Source of the DNA: an uncultured Clostridia bacterium
Lineage (GTDB): Bacteria > Bacillota > Clostridia > Oscillospirales > Oscillospiraceae
Direction of reading: 5' to 3'
DNA length: 6,630 bases
Assembly: GCA_938023775.1 (NCBI GenBank)
Contig: CALJDB010000127.1
Span: 1-6,630 of the forward strand
Made by a program: the position numbers and the translations under genes
Shown: one piece after another, positions 1 to 5,727 of the stretch
Position numbering within the stretch: the stretch's first letter is position 1
Layout: each line of letters starts with the position of its first letter
Notes under the pieces: model-generated
What the model saw: the letters and a program-made list of their open reading frames with translations, nothing else
Database searches by the model: none
Told to the model about the DNA's origin: nothing

Positions 1-1
1 A

Positions 2-646
2 GTCCCGGCTGCGCAGCAGCATGAGCAGCACAAAGAGGATGCAGCAGACGTTGATGGCGATATCGGCGATGTTGAACACCGCAAAATGCATGAATTCGAG
101 CTCGAACATATCGACGACGTAGCCGTAGAGCGCACGGTCGATGCCGTTGCCGATCGCGCCGGCCATGGCGAGCACCGCAAGCCAGCGCTCCCACGGCGCG
201 GAGAGCTTATGGCGCACGAGCGCCCACACAACGATGACGCAGAACGCCGCGAGCAGCGCAAGGAACAGCCACCGTCCGCCCGAGAACATGCCAAAGGCGA
301 CGCCGCTGTTGCGGATGTGTGTGAGATGGACAACGCCGGGGATCAGCGCGCGCTGCTGCGCGGCCGAGGCGTTGAGCGGAATGTTCCGCACGACCCATGC
401 CTTGAGCGCCTGATCCGCCGCAGCAGAAGCGGCAGCGGTCACCGCCTCGTTGAAAAGCGCCTTGTTTTCCGCGTCGTCCGGCGCATGGGGCGTGCTGAAC
501 ACGTGGGTGGAGTGGACCCAGACATTCTCAACGGGCGTCCCGGTCTTTTCACTGATGACGGCGCGGATCTGCTCGATGCAGTCCGGAGGGCACTGGACAA
601 GCTCCATCGAGACGAAGGCTGCTTTCGTGCCGTTTTCAAGCAGCAT
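2..646 (-). CDS. lspA: Signal peptidase II (LspA) core joined in frame to a ceramidase-like segment; 3' end off the window
   Basis: This frame is open without a stop from 785 to the left edge; the first in-frame ATG after the ceramidase-like part begins is at 646. From about 415 leftward it reads as LspA, the membrane aspartyl peptidase that cleaves signal peptides from prolipoproteins. Visible family motifs are DQxxK (Asp at 413-415, Lys at 401-403), RNSGVAFG (around 287-313), GNGIDR (Asp at 137-139) and FNIAD (Asp at 62-64). The last two Asp are the known catalytic pair. Three hydrophobic helices are present, around 225-270, 140-185 and 20-80. The usual first helix before DQxxK is missing: upstream of an Ala-rich stretch (about 416-436) the protein instead reads as a soluble ceramidase-like segment. 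The C-terminus lies beyond position 1 but must be close, since the last helix is almost finished. Identity of the LspA part is firm; whether this chimera is a working protein, a pseudogene or an assembly join is open. Confidence 0.8.
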   Translation of the reverse strand, partial: MLLENGTKAAFVSMELVQCPPDCIEQIRAVISEKTGTPVENVWVHSTHVFSTPHAPDDAENKALFNEAVTAAASAAADQALKAWVVRNIPLNASAAQQRALIPGVVHLTHIRNSGVAFGMFSGGRWLFLALLAAFCVIVVWALVRHKLSAPWERWLAVLAMAGAIGNGIDRALYGYVVDMFELEFMHFAVFNIADIAINVCCILFVLLMLLRSRD

Positions 647-791
647 CACGCGGGCATGTGGCTTAAGTGCATATCGGCATACTCCACCTCGCCGGCACCC
701 GCACCGGCCTTCAGACCGGAGGAGCCGCTGCATCCGGCGAGCAGCGCAAGCATCAGCAGTGCGGCAAGAAGTACAGCAGGGAATTTTTCAT
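430..791 (-). pseudogene. Broken lipoprotein gene with a neutral-ceramidase-like N-terminal segment
   Basis: The ATG at 791-789 overlaps the preceding ferredoxin stop by four bases (ATGA) and has AAGGA 9-10 bases upstream, so it looks like the original start. In its own frame it stops after 12 codons. One extra A in the A-run (784-788) would instead give MKK followed by a hydrophobic core and the lipobox LLAGC, a textbook lipoprotein signal; that second frame is open to a TGA at 646-648. A further one-base shift around 665-672 (for example at CACTTAAG) restores a third frame reading KPHARVMLLENG, then AAFVSMELVQ, TGTPVENVWVHSTH and TPHAPDD. This matches the pattern of the neutral/alkaline ceramidase N-terminal domain (aromatic-strand LVSxDL, TGxPxENV, then THTHSGP), but the second His of the metal-binding THTH is Phe here. 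The family is several hundred residues long and only about 80 remain before the sequence turns into LspA. Family assignment is from memory of the pattern and is moderate. Confidence 0.6.
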
Positions 792-1105
792 TTCTGTTTT
801 CCTTCTTTCATTTTGGCTTTCATCCACGGCGGCATTGCGGTTTCGGCTGCCTTGGGGTGGTCATGGAAGCCCATCATTTTTTTGATCTCCGCCATTTCGT
901 TGTCCATGTTGAACTTGGCGGGTTTGCCGGGGACCGCGCTGATGGCGTCCACCGGGCAGATGAACACGCACTGGAGGCAGCTCACGCAGTCGCCGAGGTA
1001 GGCGATCGTCATCTGTCCGTCACGGAAGCGGAACACGTCCATCGGGCAGATCTTTTCGCAGAGGCCGCAGCCCGTGCAGGAGAAGCTGTTGATGTTTTTG
1101 ATCAT
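788..1105 (-). CDS. Two-[4Fe-4S] ferredoxin, AprB-like partner (copy 1, downstream module)
   Basis: A 105-residue soluble iron-sulfur protein, expected to pass electrons to or from the flavoprotein encoded just upstream. It has two complete cluster motifs, CxxCxxCxxxCP at C10, C13, C16, C20 and again at C40, C43, C46, C50, both followed by Pro as in bacterial 2[4Fe-4S] ferredoxins. After residue 56 there is a tail of about 50 residues ending DHPKAAETAMPPW and a Lys-rich end; the tail matches copy 2 and recalls the AprB tail that wraps around AprA. The start ATG is six bases after the flavoprotein stop. Its best ribosome site, AAAGGA at 1119-1124, is 13 bases away, with a small inverted repeat filling the gap. 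Cytoplasmic: no signal peptide or membrane segment. Identity to copy 2 is about 53% by eye (56 of 105). The specific partner role is inferred from gene order. Confidence 0.93.
   Translation of the reverse strand: MIKNINSFSCTGCGLCEKICPMDVFRFRDGQMTIAYLGDCVSCLQCVFICPVDAISAVPGKPAKFNMDNEMAEIKKMMGFHDHPKAAETAMPPWMKAKMKEGKQK
800..804 (-). promoter_or_regulatory. Ribosome binding site for the broken lipoprotein gene
   Basis: AAGGA on the minus strand sits nine bases before the ATG at 791 and lies inside the end of the ferredoxin gene. It supports 791 as the ancestral start even though the frame is broken right after it. Confidence 0.55.
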
Positions 1106-1111
1106 GCGGGC

Positions 1112-2782
1112 TCACCCGTCCTTTCTGGCGGGAGCCAACCTGTCGACCAGACCCGGCTCCGGGCGATATTTATAGCGCTCCATCGGGATATCGACGGTCT
1201 CCGTCCGCATGGAGTCGCCGGTGCCGCGGACGATGATCCACTTGAGCCAGTTCGTGTTGTCGGTCAGGGGGTAATCCTCCCGGTAGTGCAGCAGGCGGGA
1301 CTCCCGGCGCTCGAGCGCGGCGAGGGCGCCTGCCTGACCGACCTGAACGGTATTGCGGATCTTCAGGCATTTGACCAGCTCGTGCCAGTCCCCGGCGCAG
1401 AGATGCCGTGCCTCGTCCTCCAGCCCGCGCAGCATTTCGAGCCCGCGGAGCAGGTTTGCCTCGGTGCGGTAATCCAGATACTTCCACGCATCCATCAGCT
1501 TGCGGCGGATCTCCGCCTCGCCGACGCCGCCGGTCTCCGCCAGAGGCGCGTAAGCCTCCGCCTTCAGCCGGCGGAGCTGTGCCTCGTCGACCGGCTCAAG
1601 CTCCGCGGCGGCGGCATATCCCGCCGCCTGGATCCCGGCGCGGCGTCCGGTCGCGTGGGAGCCCATCAGGTTATAGGGGATGGAGAAGTTGACCGCGCCG
1701 CACATATCGGAGCCGTTGCCTGCGGCATACAGACCGGGCACGCCGGTGCAGCCGTTTTTGTCGATGCAGATGCCGCCGTTCTGTTCGCTCTGCTGGGCGG
1801 TGAAGCCGATCTCGAACTTCATCGCGCCGACATCCCAGAACACGGGGCCCCGCCCCTCCCGGTATTCCTTGAGGATCGCCGGGAGATAGCAGTCCCACGG
1901 GGGACCGCCGATGAGGCGTCCGGGGATTTTCCGCGTGCTCTCATACTGCTCGCAGAATTCCTCGCCCAGCGCGTTGATGATCCGGACGTTTGTCTGCCCG
2001 GGGCGGCGCAGACCGCGGCGCATGGTCTCCGCCATGGTCATGGGCTTTCCCGCGGGGAAGATCACGCTGAAGCCGATGCGCCCGAACTCCATGCCGCGCA
2101 GCCCGGCGCCGGCGCGCAGACCGATCGCCATGCCGTCGCCGGTCAGCGACGGGTTGTTGCCCGCGGCGGCGGCGTGGCAGTCTCCCGTGGCGACGATCAC
2201 CGCCTTGGCGCGCACCACGAGGAAGCTGCCGGTCCTGCGGTTGACGCCCACGGCGCCGATGACCCTGCCGTCCTTCGTCAGCAGATCGGTGACGACAGTG
2301 CGGCTGATGATCCGCGCGCCGAGGCGCTCCGCCTCCACCTTGTATTTGTGCAGATGCTTGTAGGACCCGAAGGGCTCCCAGACCGCCTCCCTCTGCTTGA
2401 AGTCGGGGAACTGGGTCTCCATCATCATCCACTTGACTTCTCCGTTCCAGTCCCGCTCCACGTTGGCGCCGAGGGCGAGCTCCTCCTGAAACCGGTCGTT
2501 CGATTCCCGGATGACCTCGTCGGCGTATTCCTGATCCACCATGTAGCCGCACTGGCGAACGGTGCCCTCCAGCGCCTTGTCAAAATCATCCTCCGGCAGA
2601 ACGACCCGCTGGATGTTGGGTCCGGGAGCGGAGCGGCCCACAAAGCCCGCTTCTCCCTGCTCCACCACCGTTACGGAGGCGCCTTCCCGGCAGGCGTGGA
2701 TCGCGGCGAAGCAGCCCGCGATGCCGGAGCCGATGACGAGAACGTCGGTAGAGATCCTCGTTTCTGTTGCGTTGTTGTCCAT
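1112..2782 (-). CDS. FAD-dependent flavoprotein, fumarate reductase/AprA superfamily (copy 1)
   Basis: A 556-residue cytoplasmic flavoenzyme subunit. The dinucleotide-binding motif GSGIAG is at residues 18-23 with the ribose-binding Glu in VVEQG at 39-43; FAD-domain motifs TGDGMA (214-219), GGICID (336-341) and PGLYAAGNG (349-357) follow. The C-terminal helical domain carries RRESR (492-496) and HYREDYP (499-505), a signature of this superfamily. At the position where succinate dehydrogenases have a His that binds FAD covalently, the sequence is GRSAPGPN, so FAD is probably non-covalent. The HYxMGG and ANRLGGNS active-site motifs of succinate/fumarate enzymes are absent, hence substrate unknown. 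No Tat or Sec signal is seen. I chose ATG at 2782 because GAGGAA lies nine bases upstream and it aligns best with copy 2; an in-frame GTG at 2803 lacks a ribosome site. About 59% identical to copy 2 by hand. At AprA's HKFS position this copy has VNFS. Confidence 0.9.
   Translation of the reverse strand: MDNNATETRISTDVLVIGSGIAGCFAAIHACREGASVTVVEQGEAGFVGRSAPGPNIQRVVLPEDDFDKALEGTVRQCGYMVDQEYADEVIRESNDRFQEELALGANVERDWNGEVKWMMMETQFPDFKQREAVWEPFGSYKHLHKYKVEAERLGARIISRTVVTDLLTKDGRVIGAVGVNRRTGSFLVVRAKAVIVATGDCHAAAAGNNPSLTGDGMAIGLRAGAGLRGMEFGRIGFSVIFPAGKPMTMAETMRRGLRRPGQTNVRIINALGEEFCEQYESTRKIPGRLIGGPPWDCYLPAILKEYREGRGPVFWDVGAMKFEIGFTAQQSEQNGGICIDKNGCTGVPGLYAAGNGSDMCGAVNFSIPYNLMGSHATGRRAGIQAAGYAAAAELEPVDEAQLRRLKAEAYAPLAETGGVGEAEIRRKLMDAWKYLDYRTEANLLRGLEMLRGLEDEARHLCAGDWHELVKCLKIRNTVQVGQAGALAALERRESRLLHYREDYPLTDNTNWLKWIIVRGTGDSMRTETVDIPMERYKYRPEPGLVDRLAPARKDG
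1948..1981. repeat. 34-base exact match shared by the two flavoprotein genes (site 1)
   Basis: Identical base for base to 4902-4935. It encodes the conserved IINALGEEFCE segment in both paralogues and is the longest exact match I noticed between them. Confidence 0.7.
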
Positions 2783-2791
2783 TGCGTGTTT

Positions 2792-2797
2792 TTCCTC
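2792..2797 (-). promoter_or_regulatory. Ribosome binding site deciding the copy-1 flavoprotein start
   Basis: GAGGAA on the minus strand ends nine bases before the ATG at 2782. Nothing comparable precedes the in-frame GTG at 2803, where the upstream bases are T/A-rich, so the shorter protein is preferred. Confidence 0.6.
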
Positions 2798-2818
2798 GCT
2801 CACAATAAAATCGGGGTG

Positions 2819-3652
2819 TTAAAATGCGTCCAGCGCGGCGATCGCGCCCTCGGTCAGACCGGAGCGGTCCATCGGCACGGACGTGCCGTCGAAGCCGGCG
2901 GGCGCGCAGCTTCCGCCGTCGAGCTCCCAGGTGCTCTCATAAGTGTCGTCGGCAAACCAAAACGCGCCGTTTCCGGCAGTCTTGGGCGGCTCGCCCTCAT
3001 AGCTCATGCCGCTGATGGTAATGGTGCCGTCGTCGTTCCGGACCCACTGGCTTCCCGCATAGCTCTGCGCGCCAGCCCACGCGTGGTCCATCACGATCAG
3101 CGCGGTACCGTCCTCCTTCAGCTTGACCGCATAAGGCACGGTCGCGCCGTAAGCGTTCACATAGCCGAAGGTGTAAACGCCGACCGCTTCGGCGGCGTTG
3201 ACGGGGTCGGTGTAGGGCTTGGCGATGAACTCGGTGGGCGCGATGTAGCCCGCGGGGGTCAGCGTCTCGCCGTCCGCCTTCCAGGTGATTTTGCCGTCCG
3301 CGTCAGCCCATTCGACGGGGAGCGCCTCGCTCAGCGCCTCGGTGGTGACGGTGGCGTCGCCGTTGTCGGTCCAGCCGTCGCCGTTGACGGTCGCCTTGCC
3401 CAGCGCGCCTTCATACATCACATAGACCTTTCCGGTGTCCCTGAGGGTCACGGTAAAGGCGGTCTCGTCGCCGTAAACGTCGACATAGGTAAAGGAATAG
3501 GTGCCGGGAGCGACCGTGGCCTCCGGCTCGGCGGAGGGCGTCTCCGCGGGGGTGGGCGCGGGAGTGGGGTCGGTCTCCGCAGGTGCGCCGCAGCCGGCGA
3601 ACAAGGAGAGGACCATCAGCATGGACAGAAGCGTTGCCAGAAGTTTTTTCAT
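2819..3652 (-). CDS. Surface lipoprotein with two tandem copies of an unrecognised domain
   Basis: A 277-residue lipoprotein of unknown function. The N-terminus starts MKKLL, has a hydrophobic core to residue 17 and a lipobox FAGC with the acylated Cys at 21; a low-complexity linker rich in Pro, Thr, Glu and Ala follows (residues 23-49). The rest is two related units: residues 50-136 (opening GTYSFTYVDVYG, closing LTPAGY) and 158-254 (opening GVYTFGYVNAYG, closing CAPAGF), each with alternating beta-strand patterns and many Trp/Tyr. It should sit on the outer face of the membrane. I do not recognise the domain; the length and fold are unlike a ribose-type solute-binding protein, so it is probably not the importer's binding protein, though ligand binding is plausible. 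Start at 3652 has AGGG seven bases upstream and gives a perfect signal; upstream in-frame ATGs at 3718 and 3676 would add a polar extension that spoils it. It lies between the two flavoprotein modules, 87 bases after one and 36 before the other. Confidence 0.82.
   Translation of the reverse strand: MKKLLATLLSMLMVLSLFAGCGAPAETDPTPAPTPAETPSAEPEATVAPGTYSFTYVDVYGDETAFTVTLRDTGKVYVMYEGALGKATVNGDGWTDNGDATVTTEALSEALPVEWADADGKITWKADGETLTPAGYIAPTEFIAKPYTDPVNAAEAVGVYTFGYVNAYGATVPYAVKLKEDGTALIVMDHAWAGAQSYAGSQWVRNDDGTITISGMSYEGEPPKTAGNGAFWFADDTYESTWELDGGSCAPAGFDGTSVPMDRSGLTEGAIAALDAF
2891..3181 (-). repeat. Lipoprotein internal repeat unit 2
   Basis: Encodes residues 158-254, opening GVYTFGYVNAYG and closing CAPAGF. 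It is about ten residues longer than unit 1, the extra length lying in the middle. Confidence 0.65.
3245..3505 (-). repeat. Lipoprotein internal repeat unit 1
   Basis: Encodes residues 50-136 of the lipoprotein. The opening (GTYSFTYVDVYG) and closing (LTPAGY) match unit 2 strongly; the middle is diverged. Confidence 0.65.
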
Positions 3653-3739
3653 TTTGTTTCCCTGCTTTCTTTTCATTTTTTGATGATAGGACCGGGGGAA
3701 ATTTGCGTACTGTTTCATCCGGGCAGGATGGCCTTCGGG
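3653..3739 (-). other. Intergenic gap between the first module and the lipoprotein gene
   Basis: The largest gap in the window (87 bases) and more A/T-rich towards the lipoprotein start. It contains TATCAT on the minus strand about 35 bases before the lipoprotein ATG, a fair -10 match, but no convincing -35 box at 16-18 bases. I see no hairpin with a T-run. A secondary promoter here is possible but unsupported. Confidence 0.3.
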
Positions 3740-4057
3740 TCATACGGCGCCCTGCCGCCGCCGTTTTGCAAGCTCCCAGGGAGGCAGGCGCGTGACCGCC
3801 GCCTGCGGGTGGTCCACCGCTCCCATAAGCTGCTTGATCTTTTCCCACTCACCGCTCATATCGAGCTTTTCCGGCTCCGCGGGGGTGAAGGAGATCGCGT
3901 CCACCGGGCAGACATATCTGCATTGCAGACAGTTGCAGCAGTCCCCCGGATACGCCAGGGTCATTCTGCCGTCCGCAAGGCGGAACAGGTCCACCGGGCA
4001 GACCTTTTCGCAGAGCGTGCAGCCGGTGCAGGCGAGGGTATCGATGGCTCGTATCAT
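3740..4057 (-). CDS. Two-[4Fe-4S] ferredoxin, AprB-like partner (copy 2, upstream module)
   Basis: A 105-residue soluble iron-sulfur protein, the same length as its paralogue. Cluster motifs CxxCxxCxxxCP occur at C10, C13, C16, C20 and C40, C43, C46, C50, with one additional Cys at 41 (GDCCNCLQC) that copy 1 lacks. The tail beyond residue 56 keeps the IKxxMGxxDHPxAAxT and PPW pattern of copy 1 but ends Arg-rich rather than Lys-rich. The ATG at 4057 overlaps the flavoprotein TGA by four bases (ATGA) and is preceded by a strong AGGAGGT nine bases upstream. The reading frame is open further upstream to 4321, but that part only shadows the flavoprotein gene. The overlap suggests coupled translation and a fixed complex with the flavoprotein encoded immediately before it; that partnership is inference. 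Confidence 0.93.
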   Translation of the reverse strand: MIRAIDTLACTGCTLCEKVCPVDLFRLADGRMTLAYPGDCCNCLQCRYVCPVDAISFTPAEPEKLDMSGEWEKIKQLMGAVDHPQAAVTRLPPWELAKRRRQGAV

Positions 4058-5727
4058 GTCGGCTCCACCTCCTGCTCCGCCGGCGCGCAGCGATCCACGA
4101 TCTCCGGCTCCGGACGGTATTTGTAGCGGTCGAAGGGAATGTCCTCCAGCCGCGCCCGCATGCCGTCGCCGACGCCGTCGACAACGACCCACCTGGCATA
4201 ATGGATGTTGTCCATGCAGGGATAGTCCGCGCGGTAATGCTCGATGCGGGACTCCCGGCGTTCGAGCGCCGCCAGACACTGCGCCTGCGCCAGCTGGACC
4301 ACGTTCCGGATCTTCAGGCACTTGGCGAGCTCATGCACGTCCTCGCCGGCGGCGAGGTGGGCGGCATCGTCCTCCAGCGCGCGGAAGCGCTCGTATGCAT
4401 GCGTCAGCGTCTCCTCCGTGCGGTAATCCAGATAGGGCCAGATGTCGATCATGCGGCAGCGGAGCTCGGCGTCGGTCACGCCGGAGCTGCGCTGCGCGGG
4501 GGCGTAAGTCTCCGCCTTCAGCCGCGCAAGCTGCCCGGCGTCGGGCTCGGCATACGCATGCTCCTTCGCGTAATTCGCGGCGCTTTCCCCGCCGCGGCGT
4601 CCCGTGAAGCAGGAGCCCATCAGATTATAGGGGATCGAAAAATGCATGCCGCCGCACATGTCGGAGCCGTTGCCCGCGGCGAACAGCCCCGGAACGGCGG
4701 TCACGGCGTTTTTGTCGATGCGCACGCCGCCGGTCTGGGCGCTGGCGCGCTGGGAGAAGCCGATCTCGAATTTGACCGCCCCCGTGTCATAGAACACGGG
4801 TCCCCTGCCCTCCCGGACTTCCTTCATGATGGCGGGGATATAGTTTTTCCAGCTCGGTCCGCCCACCATGCGGTCCGGGCGGGTGCGCGTCCACGCATAG
4901 CGCTCGCAGAATTCCTCGCCCAGCGCGTTGATGATACGGACTTTCTGACCACTGTTGCGGAAGGTTTTTGCCATGCGCTCGCTGGCGCTGATCATCTGCT
5001 CGCCGTAAGAGGGCCAGATCGCGCCGAAGCAGATGCGCCCGAACTCCATGCCGCGCAGCTGGGCGCCCGCGCGCTGGCACATGGCCATGCCGTCGCCGGT
5101 GAAGGAGCTGGTGTTGCAGCCCGCCGCGTGATAGTCCGCCGTGCAGACGACGACTGCCTTGGCCTGGAAGGTCAGGAACTCTCCGGTGCGCACGTCGATG
5201 CCGATGGCGCCGACGCAGACGCCGTCGCGGGTCAGCAGCTCGGTGATCAGGGTCCTGCCCCGGAACTGCACGCCCAGCGCTCTGGCATGCGCCACGAATT
5301 TGTTCAGATGCTTGTAAGAGCCGAAGGGGCTCCAGATCGCCTGACGCTGCCGGAAGCCGGCGACGTCGGTGTCCATCATCATCCATTTGATCCCGCCGTC
5401 CCAGCCGCGCTCATAATCGCCGCCCATGCTGAGGATCTCCTGAAAACGGTCGTAGGACTCGTCGATCAGCTCTGCGGCGTACTCCTGATCGAGCATATAG
5501 TCGGTCTGGAGCACGGAGCCGCGCAGCGCTTCCTCGTGGTCGTCCTCCGGAAGGACGACGCGGTTGACGTTGGTGCCGGTGGAGGAGCGGCCCACGAAGC
5601 CGGGCTCGCCCTGCTCGACCACGAGCACCTCGGCGCCCAGCTCCCGCGCGCGGATCGCGGCAAAGGTCCCCGCGATGCCGGCGCCGACGACGAGCACCTC
5701 GGTCCGGATCGTCTGTTCAGAAATCAC
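4054..5727 (-). CDS. FAD-dependent flavoprotein, fumarate reductase/AprA superfamily (copy 2)
   Basis: A 557-residue cytoplasmic flavoenzyme subunit, paralogue of the one at 1112-2782. FAD-binding GAGIAG is at residues 15-20 with VVEQG at 36-40; further motifs are TGDGMA (210-215), GGVRID (333-338), PGLFAAGNG (346-354) and, in the C-terminal domain, RRESR (490-494) and HYRADYP (497-503). As in the paralogue, no His is available for covalent FAD in the GRSSTGTN loop, and succinate/fumarate active-site motifs are missing. Unlike the paralogue it has MHFS at 361-364, which restores a His at the place where I recall AprA having HKFS. It is shorter than typical AprA (about 640 residues or more). 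The start is GTG, overlapping the permease TGA by four bases (GTGA) and preceded by AAGGAGG ten bases upstream. It is the first redox gene after the importer permease, suggesting it acts on the imported compound or a product of it. Confidence 0.9.
   Translation of the reverse strand: MISEQTIRTEVLVVGAGIAGTFAAIRARELGAEVLVVEQGEPGFVGRSSTGTNVNRVVLPEDDHEEALRGSVLQTDYMLDQEYAAELIDESYDRFQEILSMGGDYERGWDGGIKWMMMDTDVAGFRQRQAIWSPFGSYKHLNKFVAHARALGVQFRGRTLITELLTRDGVCVGAIGIDVRTGEFLTFQAKAVVVCTADYHAAGCNTSSFTGDGMAMCQRAGAQLRGMEFGRICFGAIWPSYGEQMISASERMAKTFRNSGQKVRIINALGEEFCERYAWTRTRPDRMVGGPSWKNYIPAIMKEVREGRGPVFYDTGAVKFEIGFSQRASAQTGGVRIDKNAVTAVPGLFAAGNGSDMCGGMHFSIPYNLMGSCFTGRRGGESAANYAKEHAYAEPDAGQLARLKAETYAPAQRSSGVTDAELRCRMIDIWPYLDYRTEETLTHAYERFRALEDDAAHLAAGEDVHELAKCLKIRNVVQLAQAQCLAALERRESRIEHYRADYPCMDNIHYARWVVVDGVGDGMRARLEDIPFDRYKYRPEPEIVDRCAPAEQEVEPT
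4067..4073 (-). promoter_or_regulatory. Ribosome binding site deciding the copy-2 ferredoxin start
   Basis: AGGAGGT on the minus strand lies nine bases before the ATG at 4057, inside the end of the flavoprotein gene. It fixes the start at 4057 rather than at the longer open frame. Confidence 0.75.
4902..4935. repeat. 34-base exact match shared by the two flavoprotein genes (site 2)
   Basis: Identical to 1948-1981 and in the same orientation, about 2.95 kb away. Recombination between the two sites would delete the intervening ferredoxin and lipoprotein genes and leave one hybrid module. Confidence 0.7.

Noticed and set aside
2783..2803. GTG at 2803 as start of the copy-1 flavoprotein
   Set aside because: No ribosome site precedes it, while ATG at 2782 has GAGGAA nine bases upstream and matches the paralogue's N-terminus better. 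Not excluded.
2819..3652. Lipoprotein as the solute-binding protein of the importer
   Set aside because: At 277 residues with a duplicated beta-rich unit it lacks the periplasmic-binding-protein pattern expected to pair with an RbsC-type permease.
3653..3718. Longer lipoprotein starting at 3718
   Set aside because: The extra 22 residues are polar and would precede the signal peptide; the internal ATG at 3652 gives a standard lipoprotein signal and has an AGGG site.
3653..3739. Promoter or terminator between the first ferredoxin and the lipoprotein gene
   Set aside because: TATCAT is a fair -10 but lacks a -35 partner; no GC hairpin followed by a T-run is present.
86..4126. A 1346-codon open frame on the plus strand
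   Set aside because: It lies antisense to five well-supported genes, its product is rich in His, Arg, Ala and Gly with no recognisable domain, and such stop-free antisense frames are expected from GC-biased codons.
1112..5727. Succinate dehydrogenase/fumarate reductase or true APS reductase
   Set aside because: Only the fold-level motifs fit. No covalent-FAD His, no HYxMGG or ANRLGGNS motif, no membrane anchor or sulfate-pathway genes nearby, and both subunits are shorter than AprA/AprB.
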